Below, in pieces: positions 27,346-36,900 of a stretch of DNA of 64,000 nt. Source of the DNA: Enterococcus sp. RIT-PI-f (lineage in GTDB: Bacteria > Bacillota > Bacilli > Lactobacillales > Enterococcaceae); NCBI RefSeq assembly GCF_001297065.1, contig NZ_LHOX01000017.1:186001-250000 (forward strand). Direction: 5' to 3'. The notes beneath the pieces were generated by a model, which had not been told where the DNA came from, did no database searches, and saw nothing but the letters and a program-made list of their open reading frames with translations. The position numbers and the translations under genes were made by a program. Position 1 is the first letter of the stretch; the number at the start of each line of letters is the position of its first letter.

Positions 27346-29103
27346 TTATTGACGAGGACCTAAATCTGCTTGATCATGGAAGATGATTTCCTCGCCTGTC
27401 ACGCCATCACTTTCAAATACAATAATCTCATTTTCTCCTTCTTTCAGGAATGGCGCTGGAATATACAAGCGCTTTTGCGGTCCTTTTTGCCAAAAGCGAC
27501 CGATATTGTGCCCATTGACAGTCACAAATCCTTTTCCCCAATCTGGTAATTCGATGAAAGTATCCGCCGTCTCCTCGATATTCAATACAAAACGGGAAAA
27601 ACTCGGCTGACCTGCTTCCCAGGTCCCAGAGAAATCGATCGCCGACAAATTGTCCATCGGCAGCGGATAAATCGTCCATTCGCTTTGGAAAGCACCGTTG
27701 ACAATGACACCATCTTTGATTCCTTTGTATTGATGATTCATATGAACGGAGTAATTGACCCGCCCCATATTTTCAACTAATATCCCCAGCGCGTTATCCT
27801 CAGCAGTTAAATCCAATGTGTTGGTTTTGCCGAGATCGTGGTCATAGTCGATCCGAACAAGTTGATCGTTGATAAATGTATGGGCACGATCCATGCAGTT
27901 GATCAACCGATAATCTTCGATCTTTCTCGCTTTGCCAATCGCTGAACGATAATAGATATACCCAGTGGCTTGATTGACCTGTTCCATCGATAGCGGGTAA
28001 TTGCTTTTGATCGGCTGGCTGATCGTATCAAGGGTAGCGAACAAGGACACACGGGCCTCTGCCCTTAACGCACCATACCCCTTGCACTTGATGATCGTAC
28101 TCAACGGAAATGCTGGCAGTGTGACAGTGCGACCGATCACTTCACGGAATGCGTGATATTTGTCCGTTGGCTCGCCCCATTCCGTCAACAACGCATCATA
28201 ATCATAGCTTGTGACATCTGGTGCCAGCTGTTGATAATAATTGGCCCCGTTCATAAATCCAAAATTAGTCCCGCCATGGAACATATAGATATTCACTGAA
28301 CCTTGTGCTAAACAGTCTGTCAACTCTTTAACAGCATCTTCTGTTGAGGTGGTATGATGATGATCATCTCCCCATGCATCAAACCAGCCGATCCAAAACT
28401 CCATCACCATCAATGGTTTCTTCTCACCATGGAATGTCTTCAAGCGCTCGAAGTGCTCTTTGATCTTAGAACCGCAATTGATCGTTGCCAAAGCCACATC
28501 TTGGATACTGCCGTTTTCCAGCATATCATGCCAAGGACCATCAGATGTCACTAAAGGCGTGTCGACCCCAGCTGTCTGCATTGCTGCGGCCATCTTTCTT
28601 AGATAGTTTTTGTCATTGGCATAACCGCCATATTCGTTCTCCACTTGCATCATTAAGATTGGGCCGCCATGGGAGTATTGCAGATCATTGACTTGTGGAA
28701 AAAGATGGCTGAAATACCTTTCGATTTTCTCCATAAATGGCGGATAATCAAAGCGTAATTTCATGTTTGAATCCTGCAGCAGCCAATAAGGCAAGCCGCC
28801 AAATTCCCATTCTGCACAAATATAAGGCGCTGGGCGCAAAATCACGTAGAGACCGACTTCTTGGGCTGTTTGAATAAATCGACGCAAATCCAATCCGTCG
28901 TCAAAACAATATTGCCCTTCCTGCGGCTCATGCAGATTCCAGGGCACATAAGTTTCAACCGTGTTGCAGCCCATCAGACGTAATTTTTCTAAGCGGTCAC
29001 GCCAATATTCCGGTACTACCCGGAAATAATGAATCGAGCCGGAAATGAACTTAAACGGTTTTTGATCGAGGTAAAATTCATCGGAAATTGAAAAAGTTGT
29101 CAT
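27346..29103 (-). CDS. GH35 beta-galactosidase
   Basis: A cytoplasmic glycoside hydrolase of 585 residues with no signal peptide. The GH35 barrel has GSIHYFRVVPEYWRDRLEKL, VETYVPWNLHEP and LRPAPYICAEWEFGGLPYWL. The acid/base Glu is in MMQVENEYGGY (about residue 160) and the nucleophile Glu in LMVMEFWIGWFDAWGD (about 235). C-terminal beta-sandwich domains end with WGKGFVTVNGHNIGRFWQKGPQ. Family enzymes act on beta-1,3/1,4/1,6-linked galactose. Its start overlaps the GH42 stop by 4 nt, so the two hydrolases are made together. Confidence 0.9.
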   Translation of the reverse strand: MTTFSISDEFYLDQKPFKFISGSIHYFRVVPEYWRDRLEKLRLMGCNTVETYVPWNLHEPQEGQYCFDDGLDLRRFIQTAQEVGLYVILRPAPYICAEWEFGGLPYWLLQDSNMKLRFDYPPFMEKIERYFSHLFPQVNDLQYSHGGPILMMQVENEYGGYANDKNYLRKMAAAMQTAGVDTPLVTSDGPWHDMLENGSIQDVALATINCGSKIKEHFERLKTFHGEKKPLMVMEFWIGWFDAWGDDHHHTTSTEDAVKELTDCLAQGSVNIYMFHGGTNFGFMNGANYYQQLAPDVTSYDYDALLTEWGEPTDKYHAFREVIGRTVTLPAFPLSTIIKCKGYGALRAEARVSLFATLDTISQPIKSNYPLSMEQVNQATGYIYYRSAIGKARKIEDYRLINCMDRAHTFINDQLVRIDYDHDLGKTNTLDLTAEDNALGILVENMGRVNYSVHMNHQYKGIKDGVIVNGAFQSEWTIYPLPMDNLSAIDFSGTWEAGQPSFSRFVLNIEETADTFIELPDWGKGFVTVNGHNIGRFWQKGPQKRLYIPAPFLKEGENEIIVFESDGVTGEEIIFHDQADLGPRQ

Positions 29104-31112
29104 AGGTGTCGCTCCTCTTTGATGATATACGTACTATACTGCGGCAATTGCTGTTTGTCTTCCAGGGTCATGCCAGATAGTAGATCGACTTTACCTGCAA
29201 AACGAGCCGGCAATGTTTGCGGTGCTGATTGAAAGTTGATCAAGAAATAATAATCATGGCTCTCACTTTGTCGCCGCGTGATTTCTAATGCTGTCTGTTC
29301 TGCTAAGATAGGCTCGATTCCTGCAGTTTCCTTCACATCGTTCATGATATGATCAAAGGAAGCTGTATCTAATCGCGTCCCAAAATAAAAAACAGTTCCC
29401 TTTCCATAGGCATGTTTCGTGACAGCCGGCATACCAGCATAAAAATTGCTCGTATAATGGGCCAATGCTTCCGCACCTTCCAGATGAATGATGTCACTGA
29501 CTAGATAGCTGCTGCCTGATAAGTGATCATTGATTCGCACTTGATTGACTTGTTCTGGAGCCAATGCATCGATTTCTTCCACCCAAATACCAGCCAACTC
29601 CCGCAACGGACCAGGATACCCCCCTAGATGGACATTATCAGACTGATCGACGATCCCACTCATGTAAGTCGTGACCAAGGTACCGCCTTTTTCCACAAAT
29701 GTCGTCAGTCTTTCGGAGACACCCGCTTTGACCATATATAAAACAGGTGCAACCACCAAGTCATAGCCTGTCAAATCATCCATTTCTGAAACCATATCTA
29801 CTGGAATATTGCGGTCATAAAAATAGCGATAATAGTGATGGATCTGATCGACATACGTCAGGTCGATCGTTGGTCCACTTGTGTATTCTAATGCCCAATA
29901 ATTATCCCAATCGAAAAGGAGTGCGGTTTTCCCATGGTTTTCCGTGCCCATGATTTCTGACAATTGGCTTAATTCTTTGCCTAAATCTGCTGTCTCTCGG
30001 AAGACACGGGTATTTTCATGTCCGACATGTTCAATCACCGCGCCATGAAATTTCTCACACGCGCCAATTGAACGACGCAATTGGAAAAATTGGATCGTAT
30101 CTGCCCCATGCGCGATGGTTTGATAGCTTTGCGCCCGCATCTGGCCTGGTTTTTTCAGGGAATTATAGGGTTGCCAATTTTGCTGTGACGGTGTTTGCTC
30201 CATCAGCATAAAGGGTTGTTGCTTCAAACCTCGCATCAGATCATGGGTCATTGACACCAAACTCCACGGTGTATTGTATGCGGGGTAATTATCCCAAGAA
30301 ACAATATCCATTTCTTTGGCCCATTTGAAGTAATCCAACCCTTTGAATGTACCCATCAAATTGGTAGTCACCGGTGTGCTGGGATCAAATTGTCGAATGG
30401 CCGCTCTTTCCATTTTAAAGTTTTCTAAAAGACTATCGGAACTAAAGCGTCGATAATCGATCGAAATCCCAGCAAAGGCTGTTTTGTCCTGTCCGATCCC
30501 TTCGGATAATGCATTCGGCAAGACGATTTCATCCCACTCATACACCGTATGGCCCCAAAAGGACATATTCCAGGCTTTATTCAACGCGTCGATTGTTTGG
30601 TATTTGTCTTTCAACCAGACACGAAAGGCTTTCTCGCAATTGTCACAGTAACAATCTCCTTGGTATTCATTGTTGATATGCCAACAAATCACATTGGGGT
30701 TGTCGCCATACCGTTCAGCCAATTTGCCGGCAAGGGCAGCAGCATATTTTTGATAAACCAAACTATTGGGACAAGCATTATGTCTTTGACCAAATTTATG
30801 ATGCCGGCCTTGATAATCCGTACGGCCAACTTCTGGATAGGTCTTGAACATCCAGGCTGGCAACGCACCGGTTGCCGTAGCTAATACAATCTCTTTCTTT
30901 TCTTTGCTCAGTAGCGCCACGATTTGATCGAGTTCTGAAAAATCATACTGGTTTTCTGATGGTTGAATTTGCGCCCATGAGAACACATTGATCGTTGCAC
31001 TATTGATATGTGCTTTCTCAAACATCGCCATGTCTTCTTGCCAAATATCTTGCGGCCACTGATTGGGGTTATAATCTCCACCAAATAAGATTCGGTTGAA
31101 CATAGGTTTCAT
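29100..31112 (-). CDS. GH42 beta-galactosidase
   Basis: A 670-residue family 42 beta-galactosidase, cytoplasmic. The catalytic barrel starts ILFGGDYNPNQWP. The acid/base Glu is in VICWHINNEYQGDCYC (about 153) with nearby cysteines of the GH42 zinc site, and the nucleophile Glu is in FMLMEQTPSQQNW (about 310). The trimerisation domain and the small C-terminal beta domain follow. AAAGGAGG lies 11 nt before the ATG. It is first of a two-gene operon with the GH35 gene, divergent from an AraC regulator. No sugar transporter is adjacent, so its substrate must enter by a system elsewhere. Confidence 0.92.
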   Translation of the reverse strand: MKPMFNRILFGGDYNPNQWPQDIWQEDMAMFEKAHINSATINVFSWAQIQPSENQYDFSELDQIVALLSKEKKEIVLATATGALPAWMFKTYPEVGRTDYQGRHHKFGQRHNACPNSLVYQKYAAALAGKLAERYGDNPNVICWHINNEYQGDCYCDNCEKAFRVWLKDKYQTIDALNKAWNMSFWGHTVYEWDEIVLPNALSEGIGQDKTAFAGISIDYRRFSSDSLLENFKMERAAIRQFDPSTPVTTNLMGTFKGLDYFKWAKEMDIVSWDNYPAYNTPWSLVSMTHDLMRGLKQQPFMLMEQTPSQQNWQPYNSLKKPGQMRAQSYQTIAHGADTIQFFQLRRSIGACEKFHGAVIEHVGHENTRVFRETADLGKELSQLSEIMGTENHGKTALLFDWDNYWALEYTSGPTIDLTYVDQIHHYYRYFYDRNIPVDMVSEMDDLTGYDLVVAPVLYMVKAGVSERLTTFVEKGGTLVTTYMSGIVDQSDNVHLGGYPGPLRELAGIWVEEIDALAPEQVNQVRINDHLSGSSYLVSDIIHLEGAEALAHYTSNFYAGMPAVTKHAYGKGTVFYFGTRLDTASFDHIMNDVKETAGIEPILAEQTALEITRRQSESHDYYFLINFQSAPQTLPARFAGKVDLLSGMTLEDKQQLPQYSTYIIKEERHL

Positions 31113-31152
31113 AATTACAATTGCCTCCTTTAAACTATTTACTTACTCCCAT

Positions 31153-31166
31153 TGTAAGGCTTTACA
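31153..31166. promoter_or_regulatory. Palindrome in the galactosidase/AraC intergenic region (cre-like)
   Basis: TGTAAGGCTTTACA is an inverted repeat with 5-bp arms. It resembles a CcpA cre site except that the central CG is replaced. On the plus strand TTGTAA(17 nt)TAATAT at about 31152-31180 could be the promoter of the AraC gene, so the palindrome overlaps its -35. Confidence 0.35.
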
Positions 31167-31227
31167 TTTTTGTGTAATATAATACTTATAACATCATTTT
31201 ATTACTTTTCGAAACAAGGAGGCCTAT

Positions 31228-32037
31228 ATGCCGATTTACTTTTATCCTTCGAGTCACCACCTGCCCCTCAACATTGAGAGTATTGGCAATCATTGGAATC
31301 AAGATGCCGTGGGTAGACCCCAAGGTTATCCTTATTACCATTGGCTGCAAAGCAACCACGGTCAAGGAAAAATCCAGATTGGTGACCAATCGATCCTATT
31401 GGCTAAAGGTGCTGGGATCTTGCTATTTCCTTTCACCCCACATCACTATGCGCCAGTCTATCATCAATGGCAAACCTCTTTTGCGACCTTTTATGGTTCA
31501 TTGGCGAGTGATTTACTGCAGCCTTATGGGCAAGAGGGCTATTTGATGATTGAAAACAAACGGCACTTATCCGCCGTTGATTGGATCGATACGTTGATTG
31601 CTGAAGATCAGCAAAGCGGGACCGACCCTTTGCGTTCTTCCAGCCGATGCTATCATTTCTTATTGACACTTTTACAAGAAAAGCAAGGAATCTTGACCGA
31701 GCAGCATCCCTTGTATCAGCAAATATTGGCACCTGTTATAAAAGAAATCGAAACAAACTATGATCAAAATCTGACGATCAGCCAATTGGCCGGCATGGTC
31801 TATGTCTCTCCTCAATATCTCTCGCGCTTATTCAATCGATTTTTGGGGCAATCTACCTCGCAGTACTTGTTGAATTACCGGATCAACCGAGCCAAAGAGT
31901 ATTTGGTTGCGCAAAAGCATGTCCCGATCCAGCAAGTCGCCTTTGCAGCAGGATTTCAAGATGCCAGTCATTTTACCGCTTTGTTCAAAAAAAGAGTTGG
32001 CATCACTCCTATGAAGTTTCGCCAACTCTATCATTGA
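31228..32037 (+). CDS. AraC family transcriptional regulator
   Basis: A 269-residue regulator. The N-terminal cupin-like sensor domain (about 1-140) includes GQGKIQIGDQSILLAKGAGILLFPFTPHHY. The C-terminal domain has two helix-turn-helix units, LTISQLAGMVYVSPQYLSRLFNRFLGQS and VPIQQVAFAAGFQDASHFTALFKKRVGITPMKFR. It is divergent from the GH42-GH35 operon and probably activates it when a galactoside is sensed. AAGGAGG lies before the ATG. The stop overlaps the convergent recO stop. Confidence 0.9.
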   Translation: MPIYFYPSSHHLPLNIESIGNHWNQDAVGRPQGYPYYHWLQSNHGQGKIQIGDQSILLAKGAGILLFPFTPHHYAPVYHQWQTSFATFYGSLASDLLQPYGQEGYLMIENKRHLSAVDWIDTLIAEDQQSGTDPLRSSSRCYHFLLTLLQEKQGILTEQHPLYQQILAPVIKEIETNYDQNLTISQLAGMVYVSPQYLSRLFNRFLGQSTSQYLLNYRINRAKEYLVAQKHVPIQQVAFAAGFQDASHFTALFKKRVGITPMKFRQLYH

Positions 32038-32804
32038 TCTCTTGGTTTCAAAACATCTTGCCAAGTACCCATCTGATCGATAAATTTTTTGCTTTTTAAA
32101 TGTATGCCAACATATTCATCATATAGTGCATCCAAGAAGGTGCGAATGGCTTGTTTTGTCGCTGCCTTTAATTGGATTGAGGCAATTTGCTCATAAGAGA
32201 TTTGCGCAAAGAGTCTGGCAAAATGAATGGCTTTTGGCTCTGCGTGATATCGGTGATCATCTTGAGACCAATGCTGCTCACACAGCACCCCATTATATTT
32301 TGACGAATAATCAAAACGGCCTTCTGTCTTGCCGCAAACTGCACAATGCGTCCAATTTGGCGATACACCAAAACGCTGCAGCAATTGGATCTCAAATATA
32401 TTGGTGATGATCTCTGGATCATTGCCTTGATCCAACAGGGTCAGCGCTTCATGTAAAAACTGATACAGATGTGGGTCATAGACCCGATCCTCAATAGCGA
32501 CATCTGTCAAACTTAGTAAATAAGCGGCATAGCCAGCGATAAAAATATCTTCTTGAATGCCGCGAAATGGATGAATATCTTTGGCATTGTTCAAAAAGGA
32601 CAAACCTTCATCGCGAATCGTTCCAATATAAACGGCTTCTGTGTATGAGATCAGCGCCGGTGCGAGTGGATTATTTTTACGATGGGCGCCTTTGACATAG
32701 AACATTTGTTTTCCAGCAGATTCCGTAAAGATCTTGACCAATTTGTCTTTTTCCTTATGGTCACGGGAAAACAAAAGAATGCCTTTGGTTTCAGCTACGT
32801 TCAT
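32031..32804 (-). CDS. recO: DNA repair protein RecO
   Basis: RecO works with RecR and RecF to load RecA on SSB-coated DNA. The 257-residue protein has an N-terminal OB fold (about 1-80, ETKGILLFSRDHKEKDKLVKIFT) and a helical domain with a zinc knuckle, CAVCGKTEGRFDYSSKYNGVLCEQHW. It is separated from era by a terminator-like hairpin. Its 3' end overlaps the convergent araC-type gene by 7 nt. Confidence 0.93.
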   Translation of the reverse strand: MNVAETKGILLFSRDHKEKDKLVKIFTESAGKQMFYVKGAHRKNNPLAPALISYTEAVYIGTIRDEGLSFLNNAKDIHPFRGIQEDIFIAGYAAYLLSLTDVAIEDRVYDPHLYQFLHEALTLLDQGNDPEIITNIFEIQLLQRFGVSPNWTHCAVCGKTEGRFDYSSKYNGVLCEQHWSQDDHRYHAEPKAIHFARLFAQISYEQIASIQLKAATKQAIRTFLDALYDEYVGIHLKSKKFIDQMGTWQDVLKPRDQ

Positions 32805-32820
32805 TTTCGATTCCTCCTAA

Positions 32821-32858
32821 AAAAAACTGACACAGCGTCTGACTGGTCAGTTTTTTCA
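32821..32858 (-). terminator. Hairpin between era and recO
   Basis: Minus strand AAACTGACCAGTC ... GTCAGTTTTTTTT, between the era stop and recO start. It likely terminates most of the long phoH-era transcript. Confidence 0.75.
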
Positions 32859-32895
32859 TCGTGCAGGTCACATTTACTTGCCCTTGACGAGGGAC

Positions 32896-33795
32896 TCAAT
32901 ATTCATCTTGACGATAGCCATAATCGGTCAAGAAAGTTTGCTTGTCTCGCCAGTCTTTTTGGACTTTGACCCATAATTCCAGATAGACCTTATCATCTAA
33001 TAAATGTTCAATGTCTAGACGTGCCTTCGTGCCGATCTGTTTCAGCATTTTGCCGCCTTTACCAATAATGATCCCTTTTTGACTATCTCGTTCTACCACG
33101 ATCGTCGCTTGGATATGCACTTTATCATTGTGGTCGCGTTTCATGGAATCGACCACCACAGCCACAGAGTGCGGTACTTCATCTCTGGTCAACAGAAGGA
33201 CTTTTTCACGTACCAATTCAGAAACGATAAAATATTCCGGGTGATCAGTGATTTGATCATCTGGGAAATATTGCGGTCCTTCAGGCATGCTATCTGTCAG
33301 CAATTCCATCAATTTCTCGAAATTATTGCCTTCAGTTGCTGAGATTGGCACAACTTCAGTAAAGTTCATTTGTGCTGTATAGTCTTCGATGATCGCTAAC
33401 AATTGATCCGGATGGACTTTGTCAATTTTGTTGATCACTAGAAAGACCGGCGTATTGCTTTGACGCAGCCGTTCGATAATAAAGTCATCCCCTTTGCCGC
33501 GTTTTTGATCGGCGCTGATCATAAACAAAGTGACATCCACTTCTCTAAGGGCACTATAGGCTGTTTCGACCATAAAGTCTCCTAGACGATGTTTCGGTTT
33601 ATGGATCCCTGGTGTATCAATGAAGATCAATTGGGCATCTTCTGTGGTGTAGACCCCTTGGATCTTATTTCTTGTGGTTTGTGCTTTGTCACTCATGATC
33701 GCGATTTTTTGTCCGACCACGCGATTCAATAATGTTGATTTACCAACATTTGGGCGACCAACGATCGCGATAAAGCCTGATTTGTGAGTTGTCAT
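32896..33795 (-). CDS. era: GTPase Era
   Basis: Era is an essential GTPase that binds 16S rRNA during 30S maturation. The G1 motif is GRPNVGKST (residues 14-22), with [10 protein letters not shown] (G3) and NKIDKV (G4). The C-terminal KH domain contains [21 protein letters not shown]. The length of 299 residues is standard. It is the last gene of the phoH-pgpH-ybeY-dgkA-era run, 21 nt after dgkA. Confidence 0.97.
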   Translation of the reverse strand: MTTHKSGFIAIVGRPNVGKSTLLNRVVGQKIAIMSDKAQTTRNKIQGVYTTEDAQLIFIDTPGIHKPKHRLGDFMVETAYSALREVDVTLFMISADQKRGKGDDFIIERLRQSNTPVFLVINKIDKVHPDQLLAIIEDYTAQMNFTEVVPISATEGNNFEKLMELLTDSMPEGPQYFPDDQITDHPEYFIVSELVREKVLLLTRDEVPHSVAVVVDSMKRDHNDKVHIQATIVVERDSQKGIIIGKGGKMLKQIGTKARLDIEHLLDDKVYLELWVKVQKDWRDKQTFLTDYGYRQDEY

Positions 33796-33816
33796 TTGTG
33801 TTCCCCTTTATATGTT

Positions 33817-34224
33817 TTATAACCAATTGGTGACTAAAGTGAAGAATTTAGGTATGAAAATGATCGCGGCAACCACTAATGCGAAAATAGCGGTCATCAA
33901 GACTGCGCCAGCAGCCATATCTTTGATTTTTTTGCCAATAGGATGAAAATGGAAATCAGTGAACATATCCACCACATTTTCGAAAACCGTATTGATGATC
34001 TCAACGATCCAAACCAAAAAAACGGCCAGTAACAGCCAGAGCCACTCCATTTGATCTAAACGGAACACAAAGCCCGCAATGATCGCAATGACACCGAGCA
34101 AGACATGCTTGCGCATATTGCGTTCTTCTTGGAAAACCGTTTTGATGCCGGTTGCCGCAAATTCAAATGAAGCGATGAATTGTTTGTTCTTCTCCACGTT
34201 CTTATCTTTTGAGTCCATAGGCAT
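33817..34224 (-). CDS. dgkA: Undecaprenol/diacylglycerol kinase
   Basis: A small membrane kinase of 135 residues with three membrane helices (about 45-60, 65-90 and 105-130). In Gram-positives this family phosphorylates undecaprenol. The conserved segment EIINTVFENVVDMFTD and the following KDMAAGAVLM hold the Glu and Asp residues of the active site. I start at the ATG at 34224, because AAAGGAA lies about 8 nt upstream, inside the end of ybeY; an in-frame start at 34263 lies deeper in ybeY with no ribosome site. The 23-nt overlap implies coupled translation with ybeY. Confidence 0.9.
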   Translation of the reverse strand: MPMDSKDKNVEKNKQFIASFEFAATGIKTVFQEERNMRKHVLLGVIAIIAGFVFRLDQMEWLWLLLAVFLVWIVEIINTVFENVVDMFTDFHFHPIGKKIKDMAAGAVLMTAIFALVVAAIIFIPKFFTLVTNWL

Positions 34225-34675
34225 CCAATATTTCCTTTTGCAGACCGAACATTTCCTTTTCATCTTCTGGTGTCATATGGTCATAGCCGTTGATATGCAA
34301 GAAACCATGTAAAGCCAAAAAGCCTAATTCGCGGTCATAACTATGCCCATATTCTTCTGCTTGTTCTTGGGCCCGCTCGATAGAGATCATGATATCCCCT
34401 AAATCTCGAGGCATATCCGCCATTTCTTCATCAAAGATGATCGGTAATTCATCCGTTTCTTCTTCAATAGCAAAACTGATGACATCAGTTGGCATGTCTT
34501 TGTCACGGTATTCTCGATTGATCACTTGAATGGCGGCATTGTCCATAAAGGTGACCGACATCTCAGTATCTTCCGGTAGTTGAAGATACCCAGCAGCGAA
34601 TTGCAGCAATGCATCGATTTCTTGTGTTTTGTTCTCTCCTACTGAATTGGTTTCATCTAAAAAGGTAATCTCCAT
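34202..34675 (-). CDS. ybeY: Endoribonuclease YbeY (rRNA maturation)
   Basis: A zinc-dependent RNase involved in 16S rRNA 3'-end processing and ribosome quality control. The family signature HGFLHINGYDH (about residues 123-133) supplies the three His metal ligands. The length is 157 residues. Its start overlaps the stop of pgpH by 1 nt, and it overlaps dgkA by 23 nt. Confidence 0.95.
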   Translation of the reverse strand: MEITFLDETNSVGENKTQEIDALLQFAAGYLQLPEDTEMSVTFMDNAAIQVINREYRDKDMPTDVISFAIEEETDELPIIFDEEMADMPRDLGDIMISIERAQEQAEEYGHSYDRELGFLALHGFLHINGYDHMTPEDEKEMFGLQKEILDAYGLKR

Positions 34676-36876
34676 TAGCGCTCTCTTCTTTCTTGTTCTT
34701 CTTTCATCTTCTCTGCTTCTGACTTCATTTTAGGATATTTGATCCGAGAATGGAAGGTACTGCATAGTCCATTGACCAATGATTTTTCGATGATGCGAAT
34801 CTCTCTCAAAGTCAAACCACTTTCGTCTAATTGACCATCTAAAATCCGGTCGTTGATCAAATTCGCAACAAATTCTTGGATCTTTTGATTGGTGGGATTG
34901 TCCATTGCCCGGACTGCTGCTTCGCAACTATCGGCAATGCTGACGACACCAGCTTCTCTCGTTTGAGGTTTTGGTCCTGGATAACGGAAATCCGCTTCTG
35001 TTATATCAGGATTGCGCTCTTTGGCTTTGACATAAAAATAGCGCATCAATGTTGTACCATGATGTTGGCGACAAATATCAATGACCATTCGAGGCATTTT
35101 GGCTTCTTCCAAAATCACTGCCCCATCGATCACATGACCAAAAATGATTTGTTTGCTATCTTCCGGCAACAAAAAGTTGTGGGGATTTTCAGCGCCCGCA
35201 GGCAGGTTTTCAACGAAAAAGTTGGCATGTTTGACTTTGCCGATATCATGGTAGTAACAAGCAACCCTTGTCAGTAAACTTTGTCCGCCAATCTCTGCGA
35301 CGGCGTTGGCACTTAGGTTGGCGACCATCATACTGTGATGATAGGTACCTGGCGCTTCTTCCAGCAACTGCTTGAGTAAAGGATGGTTCGGATTGCTTAA
35401 CTCGTTCAACACGATCATACTCTCATCAGAAACCAGCAATTCAATGTACGGATGCAAGCCCATCGTTAGTAAGTAACTCAATAATGACCCAGCAAGTGCA
35501 CAAAAAATCGTCGTCCATGTATTGCCGCGAGCGAAATCCATTCCTTGGAAAATCACGAGCATCGTGCTTAGTAAGAATGGAAAGACGATGACCCACATAA
35601 TGGCCGTCTTCCCTTGACTCGCGATCCGTGCGCGTTTGACCATCGTTCCCATCAAGCCAGAAAACAGATACGTGACCAATACAGTGGTCAGCAAGTTGGT
35701 ACCGCTGGAATCAAAATAGATAAACAGCGCTGCGATCACTTGAAAAGCTGCCGACAAAATCCCTAATCGCCGACTGGAAAATATACTTAAAATCAGCGGC
35801 GTAAATGCTGCTGGGAAGAACAAGGGAATAAACGTTACTAGTTCTGATTGGAACAGTTGGAAAAATTTCATCAGCAAGATACTAAAGACCATCGAAATCA
35901 CATAAAATGTGACAGCATTCAAACGTTTTTCATTGTCTTTGGTTTGCCGTGTATAGTAGAAGACCATCAGCATTTGCAAGACCATCGCCAACAGCAATGC
36001 AATCAGCGGAAAAACTGAAAATGTTTGGTTGGTCATTCCGAGTAACTGTAATTTTTCTAAGGCATTGGCATCGATCTGAGAGCCTTCACGGACGATGATC
36101 TCTCCTTGATAGATCATCACCGGCTGCACAGCATCCATTGCCGTTTGTCGTGCTTCTTCTGTCCGTTTTTCATTGGGGAAGTCATTGACAACGATCCCCT
36201 GGTTGACGATAAAACGCAACACACTGCCCATATCTGATGTCACGTCTAGAAATTGCACTTTATCTACGGCTTCAGAGCGAAAAGAACTTAACTCAGATTG
36301 GCGGATTTGCTTAGCCATCTGCTCATCCACCAGTTGCAGAGCATACGTCTTCACGGTATCCAGTTCATCATCATTCAATGAAAACAGGGTCGTCAAAAAG
36401 TTGGTGGTCAATGCTTGATAAAAATCAAGTTCATCGTCGCTCAGTTTTTCAAACTCTTTCTTAAGCGCAGCGATATACTCCCCCGTATCAGGTTTGGGTA
36501 CGTTGGTATCTTCATCTGCTTCGGCGACTTCCTTGTCATAAGCTGCTTTGATTTCGCTGTTGACTGTTGCCACCAATTCAAAAAGATACGCCACGCGGTC
36601 ATGCTGCGTTTGGGCCAACCCATCTTGATAGGTGTATTCAGGCGACACTGCTTCTGCCGCTAGCGTGCGTTTTTGCTCCGTAGCTGTGGTATTTTCAATC
36701 GTTTTATTGGCACGAATGTTTTCTTCAGCCACTTGGCCTTCGCTGTAATCGACGTTATTTTGCTGGACACTGCTGTACATTATCCCCACGGAAAACACAA
36801 AAAAGAATAATAACAGCACGGGCAAATAAAACTTCCCGAGGCGTTCGCGAAATTTCTTTAATGGTTGAATGATCAT
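34675..36876 (-). CDS. pgpH: 7TM-HD cyclic-di-AMP phosphodiesterase (PgpH family)
   Basis: A 733-residue integral membrane protein. One N-terminal helix (about 18-36) is followed by an extracellular domain (about 40-285), a block of about seven helices (290-490) and a cytoplasmic HD domain. The HD motifs are HHSMMVANLSANAVAEIGG, CYYHDIGKVKHANFF, FGHVIDGAVI and CRQHHGTTL. Listerial PgpH degrades c-di-AMP. The C-terminal tail is Glu/Lys-rich. It lies between phoH and ybeY, as in many Firmicutes. Confidence 0.93.
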   Translation of the reverse strand: MIIQPLKKFRERLGKFYLPVLLLFFFVFSVGIMYSSVQQNNVDYSEGQVAEENIRANKTIENTTATEQKRTLAAEAVSPEYTYQDGLAQTQHDRVAYLFELVATVNSEIKAAYDKEVAEADEDTNVPKPDTGEYIAALKKEFEKLSDDELDFYQALTTNFLTTLFSLNDDELDTVKTYALQLVDEQMAKQIRQSELSSFRSEAVDKVQFLDVTSDMGSVLRFIVNQGIVVNDFPNEKRTEEARQTAMDAVQPVMIYQGEIIVREGSQIDANALEKLQLLGMTNQTFSVFPLIALLLAMVLQMLMVFYYTRQTKDNEKRLNAVTFYVISMVFSILLMKFFQLFQSELVTFIPLFFPAAFTPLILSIFSSRRLGILSAAFQVIAALFIYFDSSGTNLLTTVLVTYLFSGLMGTMVKRARIASQGKTAIMWVIVFPFLLSTMLVIFQGMDFARGNTWTTIFCALAGSLLSYLLTMGLHPYIELLVSDESMIVLNELSNPNHPLLKQLLEEAPGTYHHSMMVANLSANAVAEIGGQSLLTRVACYYHDIGKVKHANFFVENLPAGAENPHNFLLPEDSKQIIFGHVIDGAVILEEAKMPRMVIDICRQHHGTTLMRYFYVKAKERNPDITEADFRYPGPKPQTREAGVVSIADSCEAAVRAMDNPTNQKIQEFVANLINDRILDGQLDESGLTLREIRIIEKSLVNGLCSTFHSRIKYPKMKSEAEKMKEEQERRER

Positions 36877-36900
36877 ATTATCCCTCCCAAAAGACGATTT

